Positions 15,855 through 23,788 are shown, numbered from the stretch's first letter. The stretch is 40,730 bases of DNA from Chloroflexota bacterium (GCA_030744875.1 JASLPR010000078.1:1-40730); one strand, 5' to 3'. The notes: a model not told the origin generated them from the sequence alone. Program-made: numbers and translations.

Positions 15855-16407
15855 ATGCCCATCGACCCCGCCCAGCGCCTCCCCGACGACCTTCCGGTCA
15901 TGCTCAGCCAGCGCGCCCTGGCCAGCCGGGTCCGCCGCCTCGCCGCCAAAATCACCGGCGATGTCGCCGCTCTCGACCCCATCCTGATCGGCGTCCTCAA
16001 GGGCTCGCTCATCTTCATGTCCGACCCTCATCCGCCAGCTCGGCTTCCCGCTCTCAATCGACTTCCTGGCCGTCTCCAGCTACCAGGGCACGACCTCCAC
16101 GGGCGTCTTCCGCATCCTCAAAGACCTCGACCAACCCATCGGCGGCCGCCACGTGGTGCTTATCGAAGACATCGTCGACTCCGGCCAGACCCTGCGCTAC
16201 CTAGCCGAATATCTCTGGGCCCAGGATCCGGCCTCGCTGCGCATCTGCACCCTACTCGACAAGATCTCGGCCCGCACCGTCGCCGTCGATATTGACTACG
16301 TCGGCCACCAGTTCACCGATGGCTACGTGGTCGGCTACGGCATGGATTACCACCAGCGCTACCGCAATCTCCCCCACTTGGCGGTTCTCGAAGAGCCGGA
16401 CCCGTAG
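15855..16407 (+). pseudogene. hpt: Hypoxanthine phosphoribosyltransferase, frameshifted
   Basis: Purine salvage enzyme converting hypoxanthine or guanine plus PRPP to the nucleotide. The N-terminal part from ATG 15855 reads through GVLKGSLIFMSD. One extra C in the run 16025-16027 then throws the frame off. The correct sense resumes as LIRQLGFPLSIDFLAVSSY and runs to TAG 16407. The PRPP-binding motif VVLIEDIVDSGQTL (about 16155-16196) and the C-terminal YVGYGMDY-type end (VVGYGMDYHQRYRNLP) are present. Removing one C would restore a protein of about 183 residues, normal for the family. This is a recent lesion or a consensus error, since no other decay is visible. Confidence 0.88.
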
Positions 16408-16430
16408 TTCCGGCCGCGCTCCCGGCCCGC

Positions 16431-16436
16431 TAAACT
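16431..16436 (+). promoter_or_regulatory. Possible -10 box
   Basis: TAAACT lies 51 bases before the ATG of the alpha/beta hydrolase-like gene, in the gap after hpt. It belongs to the recurring TANACT set. Confidence 0.3.
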
Positions 16437-16486
16437 CCCTCGATGCCCGCCCCGCGGCCCAACGGCCCCGGTCTCACAAGGAACCC

Positions 16487-17263
16487 ATGCCCGCCATCAC
16501 CTTCCGCGGCATCAAGATCAACTACCTCGAATCCGGCAAAGGCCTGCACAACGCGGTCTTCCTGCACGGCAATCTGCAGTCCTCCGCCATGTGGAACGAC
16601 TTCATCGCCGGGATGCCCGAAGAGTTCCGCTGTCTTGCGTTCGATTTCCGCGGCTTCGGCGGCTCGCCAGCCACCGCGCACGGTATCTTTGTCGACTCGC
16701 TCGCCGACGACATCCGCTACGCCCTCCACGCACTCGAACTCGAGCGCTGCAGCCTGCTGGCCTTTGGCGAAGGCGCCCGCGTGGCGCAGAGCCTGGCCGC
16801 CCGCTACCCCTCCCTCATCTACAAGCTGATCCTCATCGGCGGCGACGCCCTGCCCGCCGATCCCGCTGTGGCCGGCGCCCGCGTCGAGGAGCTCGAAGGC
16901 CTCACCTGGAAGGATGAGAGCCTAGCCCGCATCCTGAAGGCCGACTGCGGCGTCCCGCGCAACCGTAAAGTGCCGGAGGACCTGCTCACCGCCGCCACCG
17001 CCGCTGACCAATCCGCCGCGGTCGCGCTGGCTCGCTCCGTCGCCACCGGCAGCACGCTGGCCCTGCTCCCGCACATCACCGCCCGCACGCTGATCATCCG
17101 CGGTGAAAAGGACGCCATCGCCGGCTCCGCTGAGGCCGCCCAACTGCAGAGCCAAATCTCCGGCGCCCAATCAGTCGAGTTGCCCGGCGCCAACCGCCTC
17201 CCGGCACTCGGCGACGTCGATGCCTACCGCGAGGCCGCCCTCAAACTCCTGCAGGCAATGTAG
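16487..17263 (+). CDS. Alpha/beta-hydrolase fold protein lacking the catalytic Ser and His
   Basis: A 258-residue alpha/beta-hydrolase fold protein with the oxyanion-type HGNLQSS, DFRGFGGS and the acid-bearing LIIRGEKDAI. The nucleophile elbow, normally G-x-S-x-G, reads AFGEG, with Gly in the Ser position. The expected C-terminal His (GH..) is replaced by ANR. Two of three catalytic residues are therefore absent, implying a non-hydrolytic binding or regulatory role, or a degenerate gene. The start ATG 16487 is preceded by AAGGAA. It is 24 bases upstream of the FAH-family gene and probably co-transcribed with it. Confidence 0.78.
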   Translation: MPAITFRGIKINYLESGKGLHNAVFLHGNLQSSAMWNDFIAGMPEEFRCLAFDFRGFGGSPATAHGIFVDSLADDIRYALHALELERCSLLAFGEGARVAQSLAARYPSLIYKLILIGGDALPADPAVAGARVEELEGLTWKDESLARILKADCGVPRNRKVPEDLLTAATAADQSAAVALARSVATGSTLALLPHITARTLIIRGEKDAIAGSAEAAQLQSQISGAQSVELPGANRLPALGDVDAYREAALKLLQAM

Positions 17264-17287
17264 CCACCCGCCGAAAGGAATCCTCCT

Positions 17288-18064
17288 GTGAAACTGCTCC
17301 GCCACCAGACCCCCGACGGGCCCGCCTTCGGCTCCCTCAAGCACGACGGCACGGTCAATTCGATCCACGGCGACCCCTTCAGCGATTACACCGTCGGCCC
17401 CACCATCGGCCAGCTTGACGATCTCCAACTGCTCGCCCCGGTCGCCCCCGGCAAGATCATCGCCGTGGGCCTCAACTACCGCGCCCACGCCGCCGAAGTG
17501 AACATGGAAATCCCCACGTTCCCGATGCTCTTCTACAAGCCTCCGTCCAGCGTCATCGGCCCCGGTGAGCCCATCGTCCTGCCAGGTTCCTCGGAGCAAG
17601 TCGAGCACGAATGCGAGCTGGCCCTGGTCATCGGCCGCAAGATCCGCAACGTGTCGCAGGACGAGGCCCTCGACCACCTGTTCGGATACACCGCCGCCAA
17701 CGACGTCAGCGCCCGCGACTGGCAGGCGCGCGAAAGCCAGTGGGTGCGCGCCAAGAGCTTCGACACCTTCCTGCCGCTCGGCCCGATCATCGTCTCGGAC
17801 CTCAATCCCGACGATCTCAACGTCGCCACTCGCGTCAACGGCAAGACCACCCAGGATTCCAACACCTCCGACATGATCTTCCCGGTCGCGTTCCTGATTC
17901 AGGAGATCAGCCAGGTCATGACCCTGGATCCCGGCGACGTCATCATCACCGGCACCCCGCAGGGCGTCGGGCCGATCACCAACGGTGACACCGTCGAGAT
18001 CGAAGTCGAACGGGTAGGCGTCCTCAGCAACCCGGCCGTCGCCGAGAGCCAGGCCCGCTCCTGA
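17288..18064 (+). CDS. Fumarylacetoacetate hydrolase (FAH) family protein
   Basis: A 258-residue member of the FAH superfamily, which acts on 2-oxo or 1,3-dioxo acids (hydratase, decarboxylase or acylpyruvase activities). The core signature is complete: IIAVGLNYRAHAAE, FYKPPSSVIGPG, metal ligands in HECELALVIGRK, then YTAANDVSARDWQ, KSFDTFLPLGP, and the C-terminal GDVIITGTPQGVGP...GDTVEIEVERVGVLSN. GTG 17288 follows GAAAGGAATCC. It lies between the hydrolase-like pseudoenzyme and an acid-sugar kinase (16 bases downstream), suggesting a sugar-acid degradation operon. The exact substrate cannot be read from sequence. Confidence 0.9.
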   Translation: MKLLRHQTPDGPAFGSLKHDGTVNSIHGDPFSDYTVGPTIGQLDDLQLLAPVAPGKIIAVGLNYRAHAAEVNMEIPTFPMLFYKPPSSVIGPGEPIVLPGSSEQVEHECELALVIGRKIRNVSQDEALDHLFGYTAANDVSARDWQARESQWVRAKSFDTFLPLGPIIVSDLNPDDLNVATRVNGKTTQDSNTSDMIFPVAFLIQEISQVMTLDPGDVIITGTPQGVGPITNGDTVEIEVERVGVLSNPAVAESQARS

Positions 18065-18080
18065 CCCGGGCGAGCCGCTG

Positions 18081-19301
18081 ATGTCTTGGGCCGTCCTCGC
18101 CGACGACTTCACCGGCGCACTCGACACCGGGCTGCAGTTCGCCCACCAGGGGCTGTCCACCGTCTTCCATTTCGGCGACCGCCCGGTCGAAGCCGCCGCG
18201 CTGGTCCTCAGTTCGGATAGTCGCGCCCTCGCTCCGGCGGATGCCGGCGCGGCCGCCACGGTGGCCGCCCGCGTCGCCGGCCCCGGCCGCCGCTACTACA
18301 AGAAGATCGACAGCACCCTGCGCGGCAACATCGCCCCCGAGTTGGCGGCCACCATGGGCGCCACCGGCATCCGCAAGGCGATCCTGGCGCCGGCCTATCC
18401 CGGCCAGCACCGCACCACCCGGGGCGGCATCCAGCACATCGACGGCCGCCCGGTGACCGCCACCGAGCTTGCCCGCGATCCCCAGTCCCCGGTCCGCGAA
18501 GACGACATCGTCAAGCTCATCGCCACCACGTCCGATCTCACGCCGGCGCTCCTGCCGCTGGCCACGCTGCGGGCCGGCATCGCGTCCGCCGCCCGCGCCA
18601 TCGCCGACCTGAGCGCACGGGCCGACGTGATCGTCGCCGACGCCGAGACTGACGCCGATCTCGCCGCGCTCGCCGCCGCCGTTGCCAGCATCGATCCCCC
18701 GTTCCTCTTCGCCGGCGCCGCCGGTTTCGCCGAACACCTGATTGCCGATTCCGGACCCAACGAAACCGACGCCGGCGCCGGCTTTCCGCTCCCCCACCCA
18801 CCATCGGCTGGCATCGCGCTCATCGCCGGCTCGTTCTCCGCCGTCACCCGCGGCCAGGTCGCCGCCGCCGCCGCCGCTCTGCAACTCCGGCCTCACATCC
18901 CCTCCCGCGGCCGCTATCTCGATCCCGAGCACGCCATCAACGCGGCCCTCGCCCACCTTGAGCGGGAAGCGGTCTGGATCACCCATCCCGGCGCCGACCG
19001 CCGCGATCTCAGCCCCGGGCAGGTCGACCAGCTCTCCACCTGGATATCCCGCCTTGCCACCAGACTCGCCCGCGCGATTCCGCAGATCGGCCTCATCCTC
19101 ACCGGCGGCGAGACGGCCTCCCTGGCCATCCGCGGCCTCGGCGCCACCGGCATCCGCATCGCCGCCGAAGTCCGCCCCGGCATCCCCGGCGGCCTGCTGG
19201 TTGGCGGTCTTGCCGATGGCCGCCCGGTGGTCACCAAGGCCGGCGCGTTCGGCGACCCCGACGCCCTGCGCGACGCGATCCGCTGGCTGCAATCCGCCTA
19301 G
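18081..19301 (+). CDS. Four-carbon acid sugar kinase family protein (DUF1537)
   Basis: A 406-residue two-domain kinase. N-terminal domain: AVLADDFTGALDTGLQF (the family D-D-x-T-G-A motif) and YYKKIDSTLRGN. C-terminal nucleotide-binding domain: LIAGSFSAVTRGQV, LILTGGETA and PGIPGGLLVGG. The family phosphorylates 3- or 4-carbon sugar acids such as erythronate, threonate or 3-oxo-tetronates. It follows the FAH gene by 16 bases, and a 6-phosphogluconate dehydrogenase-like gene and PfkB kinase lie further on; these are frequent companions in such pathways. The frame is intact. Confidence 0.9.
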   Translation: MSWAVLADDFTGALDTGLQFAHQGLSTVFHFGDRPVEAAALVLSSDSRALAPADAGAAATVAARVAGPGRRYYKKIDSTLRGNIAPELAATMGATGIRKAILAPAYPGQHRTTRGGIQHIDGRPVTATELARDPQSPVREDDIVKLIATTSDLTPALLPLATLRAGIASAARAIADLSARADVIVADAETDADLAALAAAVASIDPPFLFAGAAGFAEHLIADSGPNETDAGAGFPLPHPPSAGIALIAGSFSAVTRGQVAAAAAALQLRPHIPSRGRYLDPEHAINAALAHLEREAVWITHPGADRRDLSPGQVDQLSTWISRLATRLARAIPQIGLILTGGETASLAIRGLGATGIRIAAEVRPGIPGGLLVGGLADGRPVVTKAGAFGDPDALRDAIRWLQSA

Positions 19302-19327
19302 CTTCCCCCGACCCCGCCCGCCATTGC

Positions 19328-19333
19328 TATACT
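19328..19333 (+). promoter_or_regulatory. -10 box of secG
   Basis: TATACT, 24 bases before the secG start, is close to consensus. It implies a leader of under 20 nt that still contains the ribosome-binding site. Confidence 0.45.
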
Positions 19334-19356
19334 TCGCCGCTGAAAGGAAACCCTTA

Positions 19357-19584
19357 ATGGATATGGAAACCGTTTTTCGCTCCGCCCAGGTCGTATTCGC
19401 GATTCTGCTCATGATCTCCGTCCTGCTCCAGCAGGCGCAGGGCGGCGCCGGCTCGGCCTTTGGTCAGAGCGACTCGTTCCACAGCACCCGCCGCGGTGCG
19501 GAGCGGGTCCTTTTCAACTTCACCATCGTCGTGGCCGTCGCCTTCTTCGCGATCTCGGTCGCCACCTTCAAGGTCTCCGGCTAG
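19357..19584 (+). CDS. secG: Preprotein translocase subunit SecG
   Basis: A 75-residue protein with two TM helices (about residues 8-26 and 51-70) joined by the glycine-rich loop LLQQAQGGAGSAFG, the SecG hallmark. An N-terminal Met-Asp-Met-Glu gives two possible ATGs; the first (19357) is well placed behind AAAGGAAA. SecG joins SecYE in the plasma membrane and assists SecA-driven export. It is monocistronic, with its own promoter. Confidence 0.93.
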   Translation: MDMETVFRSAQVVFAILLMISVLLQQAQGGAGSAFGQSDSFHSTRRGAERVLFNFTIVVAVAFFAISVATFKVSG

Positions 19585-19681
19585 CCCAACCTGCCCGCCC
19601 GCCGCTCTCGACCGCCCACTTGGCCTACTCCGCTTCGCCAGACTCCCCAACCACCCCGTGTCACCCTGTCCCGGAAAGCAG

Positions 19682-19702
19682 AAAAACGGCCCCGCGGGCC
19701 GC
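19682..19702 (-). terminator. Rho-independent terminator downstream of the YjfB-like gene
   Basis: On the minus strand the hairpin CGGCCC-GCG-GGGCCG is followed by TTTTT. It lies about 85 bases past the stop of the gene at 19785. A second, larger GC-rich hairpin without a T-tract (about 19715-19742) sits between them. Confidence 0.6.
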
Positions 19703-19784
19703 ACTTATCCAGGGACCCGGTCGGCCTTCCTTCGGCCGGGGTCTTCCGAAGCCTTAACCTCGGATCAGCTCTCCTGCACTGAAA

Positions 19785-19967
19785 CTAGGCTTTGATGTCT
19801 ACGTTCTCGCCAACTCCCGGTGCCCCAACCATCTGGGGGATCACCATTGATGCGAGAAGCGTGGACACCGTATTGGCGTCGGCGTTCATTGCTCGCTGCA
19901 TGGTGACCGCGGCGATAGCCGCCTGCACCGACTGCAAACTAGCGTTTGTGCCAACTGAGGTGACCAA
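19785..19967 (-). CDS. YjfB-like small putative motility protein
   Basis: A 60-residue protein from TTG 19967 (AAGGGA six bases upstream; no earlier in-frame start before a stop). The layout of an N-terminal helix with SVQAAIAAVTMQRAMNAD, a short linker and a terminal GVGENVDIKA matches the YjfB family (Pfam putative motility protein). Those members end in G.N.DI-type tails and occur with flagellar genes, although their function is not established. A good terminator follows. Its codons are less GC-biased than those of its neighbours. No other motility gene is present in the window, so the family call is from pattern alone. Confidence 0.5.
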   Translation of the reverse strand: MVTSVGTNASLQSVQAAIAAVTMQRAMNADANTVSTLLASMVIPQMVGAPGVGENVDIKA

Positions 19968-20090
19968 AGCGCTTCCCTTTGCTGCGGACCCGCCTCCATG
20001 CGGGCCATCGTATTAACGGTCTCGCAGGCTTCCCTCCCAAATAAACGGTAGAAGCCTACGGTTCAATCTTCGGCACGAAACGCCCAATCT

Positions 20091-20933
20091 TTAGCCCGCG
20101 TCCAAAGAAAGGTTCTGCTCACAGGTATCGCCGAACTCACACGACGCACAGGTCCGCCAGCCCTCTTCGCGTTCCTCGGTCATCCAGAAGGCCGCGAACT
20201 CCCCCGCGAAGATGCCGGCCGCGAGCCGCCGCATCTTCCCGCCGATCCGCTCCACATCATCCTCGTTATAGATCTTTTCCAGTTGCTGCGCCTCGGGCGT
20301 CTCGCTGCGGATGATCACGTCGACCCGCGCCGGCGAGAGCCGTCGCGCCGCCGGCATCTGCCCCTCCCGCAGCCGCATGCCCTCGCGCACGAAGGTATAG
20401 CCCAGCGAATAGCAGAAGAGCTGTAGATCGTTGTCCAGGTAGTCCTCCGGATAGCGCCCGCCGGCCGTCTTGTGATCGATCACCGTCCCGTTCATGTCCA
20501 CCACATCCACCTGCCCCACAACCGGCACCGGGATTCCGTCCATCGTGAACCGGAAGCGGTGCTCCACCAGGTGCGGGCGGATCCCCGGCGCGACCTCCGC
20601 AACAAAGAACGCTAGCATCCCGTAGCCCAGTTCACGCGTCGCCGAGAACTCCTCCGGCGTGCCCCGCGCCCCGGCCCCATCCGGCGGCAACTCCCGGTCC
20701 CAGACCCGGTCGAACGTGTCTTCCAGTTCCGGGGTCGTCAGGTCAGCATGGGCCTTGCGCTTGGCCCGAAAATTGTCCTCCATCGCCGCGTGCATCGCGT
20801 GGCCCAGCAGCGACGGCGGCGACGGCAGGCTTCGCCTTCGTTCCCGAAAGCGGTAACGGTAGGCCAGCGGGCACCGTGCGTACGACCCCAGCTGCGTCGG
20901 CGACACCGTCCGCGGCTCATTCTGCGTGCTCAT
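20091..20933 (-). CDS. PD-(D/E)XK nuclease with Cas4/AddB-type Fe-S cysteines
   Basis: A 280-residue standalone nuclease of the RecB/Cas4/AddB group. The pattern is complete: Cys21 in YARCPLAY, His45 and His48 in LGHAMHAA, Glu124, Asp143 in GQVDVVD, Asp153 and Lys155 in VIDHKTA, and the QLFCY motif, where Gln171 contacts the active site. The last three cluster cysteines are Cys262, Cys265 and Cys271 in TCASCEFGDTC. One upstream plus three C-terminal cysteines is the usual 4Fe-4S arrangement. It probably acts on single- or double-stranded DNA ends. No helicase partner or cas gene is next to it. ATG 20933 is chosen because the family N-terminus begins shortly before the first Cys. Confidence 0.85.
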   Translation of the reverse strand: MSTQNEPRTVSPTQLGSYARCPLAYRYRFRERRRSLPSPPSLLGHAMHAAMEDNFRAKRKAHADLTTPELEDTFDRVWDRELPPDGAGARGTPEEFSATRELGYGMLAFFVAEVAPGIRPHLVEHRFRFTMDGIPVPVVGQVDVVDMNGTVIDHKTAGGRYPEDYLDNDLQLFCYSLGYTFVREGMRLREGQMPAARRLSPARVDVIIRSETPEAQQLEKIYNEDDVERIGGKMRRLAAGIFAGEFAAFWMTEEREEGWRTCASCEFGDTCEQNLSLDAG

Positions 20934-21052
20934 CACTACAATTTCCCCGGAGGACTCTTGATTCAGCTTCCCAGCTTCGCGTAACCCCTTCCCCGCCACC
21001 CCGTTCAGTATCCTCGCCCCGTCAACAACTCCCGGTCCCGGAGCCGCCCGAC

Positions 21053-22081
21053 TTGAGCCGCATCACCGTCGCCATCGTCAATTTCAACGGCCGCCACCTG
21101 CTGGAGCGTCATCTCCCGGCGGTCGTCGCCCAGCGCGGTGTCGATTTCGACATCGTCCTCGCCGACGGCGGCTCCAGCGATGGCAGCCGCGAATTGCTCC
21201 AGTCCGAGTATCCCGCCGTTCGCGTTCTGCCGCTGGAAGGCAACCCCGGCTTCGCCGCCGCCAACAACCGCATCCTCGAAGCCACCACCACCCCTCTCAT
21301 CGCCTTGCTCAATAACGACGCCTCGCCGGAACCCGGCTGGCTCGCCGCCCTGCAATCCGCCGCCGCCGACCACCCGGAATTCGGCATGTTCGCCAGTCGA
21401 ATGGTGTTCCACCACGACCCGGCCGTCATTAACTCCGCCGGCATCTCGCTCGATCGCGCCGGGATCGCCTGGGACCGCCACGTCGGGCGCCGCGACACCG
21501 GCCCCACCGGGGAGGTCTTTGGCCCTTCCGCCGGCGCGGCCCTCTATCGTCGCAAGCTTTTCGAGGAAGTCGGCGACTTTGACGAGTCGTTTTTTGCCTA
21601 CCTCGAAGACGTCGATCTCGCCTGGCGGGCCCGCCTGGCCGGCTGGCGCTGTCTGTACGTCGCCGAAGCCACCGTCCGCCACGAACACTCCGCCACCGGC
21701 GCCGAGGGTTCCCCGTTCAAGAACTTCCACCTGGGCCGCAACAAAGTCTGGACCATCCTCAAGAACTACCCGCTTCCGCAACTGCTCTACCTGGCCCCGT
21801 TGATCGCCCTGTACGACCTGGCCGCCATCCCGCTGACCCTGTTGCGCAGCCGCGACCCGGCGATCCTGCGCGGCCGTCTCGCCGCTCTCTGGCACTGGCG
21901 CACCGCCTGGCGTCAACGCCGGCGCATCCACTCACGCCGCCACATCTCCGGGAGCGAGTTCCGCCGGCTCACCGATGGTTTTCAGAGTCCCCTCGGCCTG
22001 TACCGCCGCTACCGCGATCTGCACCGCGTCCTCGCCGTTCGCGACTCCCCCGAAAGCCCCGGAAACACCCCGCCCCTCTGA
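21053..22081 (+). CDS. Family 2 glycosyltransferase
   Basis: A 342-residue GT2 enzyme with a GT-A fold: VAIVNFNGRHLLERHLP at the N-terminus, VLADGGSSDGS, GNPGFAAANN, LLNNDASPEPGWL (the metal-binding D-x-D-like site), then GAALYRRKLFEEVGDFDESFFAYLEDVDLAWR. This is the rhamnosyltransferase-like pattern used in polysaccharide or glycan assembly. The C-terminal third has a hydrophobic patch (about 240-270) suggesting membrane association. TTG 21053 is used; upstream in-frame sequence overlaps the divergent nuclease gene and lacks coding sense. The tRNA-Pro begins 15 bases after the stop. Confidence 0.88.
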   Translation: MSRITVAIVNFNGRHLLERHLPAVVAQRGVDFDIVLADGGSSDGSRELLQSEYPAVRVLPLEGNPGFAAANNRILEATTTPLIALLNNDASPEPGWLAALQSAAADHPEFGMFASRMVFHHDPAVINSAGISLDRAGIAWDRHVGRRDTGPTGEVFGPSAGAALYRRKLFEEVGDFDESFFAYLEDVDLAWRARLAGWRCLYVAEATVRHEHSATGAEGSPFKNFHLGRNKVWTILKNYPLPQLLYLAPLIALYDLAAIPLTLLRSRDPAILRGRLAALWHWRTAWRQRRRIHSRRHISGSEFRRLTDGFQSPLGLYRRYRDLHRVLAVRDSPESPGNTPPL

Positions 22082-22087
22082 TAAACT
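22082..22087 (+). promoter_or_regulatory. -10 box of tRNA-Pro
   Basis: TAAACT lies 9-10 bases before the tRNA 5' end, the right distance for a -10 box. It overlaps the glycosyltransferase stop region. No -35 box is evident. Confidence 0.45.
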
Positions 22088-22096
22088 CGGCGACCG

Positions 22097-22173
22097 CGGG
22101 GCGTAGCGCAGTCTGGTAGCGCACTTCAATGGGGTTGAAGTGGTCGCAGGTTCAAATCCTGTCGCCCCGACCA
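22097..22173 (+). tRNA. tRNA-Pro (anticodon GGG), CCA encoded
   Basis: Acceptor CGGGGCG pairs with CGCCCCG. The anticodon stem CTTCA/TGAAG encloses ATGGGGT with anticodon GGG. The T-arm is GCAGG-TTCAAAT-CCTGT. Discriminator A is followed by a genomic CCA. The D-arm is normal. Confidence 0.95.
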
Positions 22174-22240
22174 TGGCCATTCGTTCAGGTTTTGGCGGCG
22201 AGCTATCGGCGGCGACTCCGTGCCGTCCGGGGTGCCAGCA

Positions 22241-22938
22241 ATGAACGCCGATCGACTCACCAAGAGTATTTTCGCCGCCCTTGCGGTGATCGCGATTATT
22301 GCCCTCGCCGCCTGCGGCGGGTCCTCGACTCCGGCCGCCACCGAATCCGCGCCCGCACCGGCTGCCAAAGTGGCCCCCGCCGTCAAGGCCGCGCCACCCG
22401 CGCCGGCCCCCACCGACACCGTCGCCCCGGCTCCGACCGACACTCTGGAACCCGCGCCCGAACCCACCGACAACCCTAAGCCGGAGCCCACCGACACCCC
22501 CGAGCCCACCTCGGCCCCGGCTATGACGCCGCCGTGCTGATGGCCGGCGACTGGGTCGGCGAGTGGAACAACCTGACCTATGGCTCCTCGGGCCCAACCT
22601 CGATGGAAGTCATCGTCCGGGAGGATGGCACCGTCAGCATCACCTTCGATCTCGACGGCTTCGTCTTCGGTCTCCTCGATCCCCCGGCCATCACTTTTGA
22701 CATGAATTACGATGCCGACGGCGTGGTCTTCGACAAGACCGGCGACTCACCATTCGGTGACCTCACCCTCACGGCCACCGCCGATGGCTGATCCATCACC
22801 GCCCTTTCGGAGGCCGCCTTCATCGCCCTTGAGGTCGAGGGGACCCTCTCACCGGATCTCATCGATGCCACTTACACCGTCGGTGCTCCCGACGATTCCT
22901 GGACCGCCGACGGGACATTCGTGCTTCAGCGCCCGTAG
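22241..22938 (+). pseudogene. Secreted lipoprotein, frameshifted and with an in-frame opal codon
   Basis: ATG 22241 opens a lipoprotein: signal peptide MNADRLTKSIFAALAVIAII ending in lipobox LAAC, then a Pro/Thr/Glu-rich spacer (repeated PAPTD and PEPTD units) typical of cell-surface lipoproteins. At about 22515-22518 one C appears to be missing. The proper sense continues one frame over as GYDAAVLMAGDWVGEW and a beta-rich domain of about 130 residues. That frame meets TGA at 22789 (after TATADG) and then continues sensibly (SITALSEAAF... to TAG 22938). TGG to TGA would explain it. The globular part resembles lipocalin-like or calycin-type beta domains only in general pattern; no family is claimed. 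Confidence 0.7.
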
Positions 22939-22975
22939 CCAGCCAGGCCCCGGAACCCGCCGAACCCGACGCCGC

Positions 22976-22981
22976 TACACT
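22976..22981 (+). promoter_or_regulatory. Possible -10 box of the second FAH-family gene
   Basis: TACACT lies 40 bases before ATG 23021 and just after the lipoprotein stop. It belongs to the recurring TANACT set. Confidence 0.35.
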
Positions 22982-23020
22982 GATGGCCGTTTCCACCCGG
23001 TCCGCTACTGGAGATCGCCC

Positions 23021-23788
23021 ATGAACCTCGTCCGCTACGAAACCTCCGCCGGCACCTTCCACGGCGAACTCGACGGCGATGTCATCCATCGTTTCGAGGG
23101 TGACTTCTTCACCGGCCGCACCCGCACCGGCGACTCTGATCCGGCGGCCTCCGCCCGCCTACTCCACCCGACCCTGCCCACCAAGATCGTGAACATAGCG
23201 GTCAACTACTCCAGTCACGTCGGCGGCCGCCCCCTCAACGTGGTCCCCCAACCCTTCCTCGCCACCCCTTCCTCGGCGCTGGATCCCGAGTCCCCCGTCG
23301 TCCTCCCCGCCAACAGCACCAACGCCCACTACGAAGGCGAGGTCGCCATCGTGATCGGCCGCCGCGCCCGCCAGATTTCGGTCGCCGATGCCCGTTCGCA
23401 CGTCCTCGGCGTGTGCTGCGCCAACGACATCAGCGAGCGCGCCTGGCAGGGCGGCGACAACAAGGACACCCAGTGGTGGCACGCCAAGTCCGCCGACACC
23501 TTCTCGCCCTTCGGCCCGCACATTGCCACAGATCTCGACTACGATCACCTGGACCTCGAAACCCGCCTCAACGGCGAGACCGTCCAGCAGAGCAACACCG
23601 ACCAGCTCGTCTTCTCCATCGACGAGTGCATCGCCTACATTTCGCAGCACATGACCCTGGAGCCCGACGACCTGGTCTTCACCGGGACCCCCGGCACGAC
23701 CGGGCCGCTGAGCCATGGCGATATCGTCGAGGTCGAGGTCGAGGTCTAGGATGTCGGCATTCTCCGCAACCCGGTCGAACACCGCTAA
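23021..23788 (+). pseudogene. FAH-family hydrolase with a C-terminal amber codon
   Basis: A second FAH-superfamily protein, distinct from the one at 17288. It has IVNIAVNYSSHVGG, the metal-ligand region HYEGEVAIVIGRRA, CCANDISERAWQ, KSADTFSPFGP and LVFTGTPGTTGP...GDIVEVEVEV. At 23747 a TAG interrupts the usual ending; the next 12 codons encode DVGILRNPVEHR, the normal family C-terminus (compare VGVLSNP in the other copy), then TAA at 23788. A Glu codon is expected at the TAG. The truncated form of 242 residues lacks only the last strand, so it may still be active. Similar catalysis to the first copy is expected, on an unknown oxo-acid. Confidence 0.82.

Noticed and set aside
18024-19412. A 462-codon minus-strand frame opposite the acid-sugar kinase
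   Set aside because: Low-complexity Gly/Ala/Asp composition typical of antisense GC-rich frames; the sense strand is a clear DUF1537 kinase.
19715-19742. Possible riboswitch or small RNA near the YjfB-like gene
   Set aside because: The GC-rich hairpin has no recognisable riboswitch core; I looked for the c-di-GMP (GEMM) elements upstream of 19967 and did not find them.
22789-22791. Selenocysteine or UGA-as-Trp recoding in the lipoprotein
   Set aside because: TGA ends uvrB and DUF58 normally, the protein has a separate frameshift, and I saw no selenocysteine-element hairpin at the required distance.
10439-23749. Amber recoding (for example pyrrolysine) to explain in-frame TAG codons
   Set aside because: TAG is the genuine stop of many intact genes here (pcrA, the ligase fusion, secG, DUF1538 and others), and there is no sign of a pyrrolysine system in the window.
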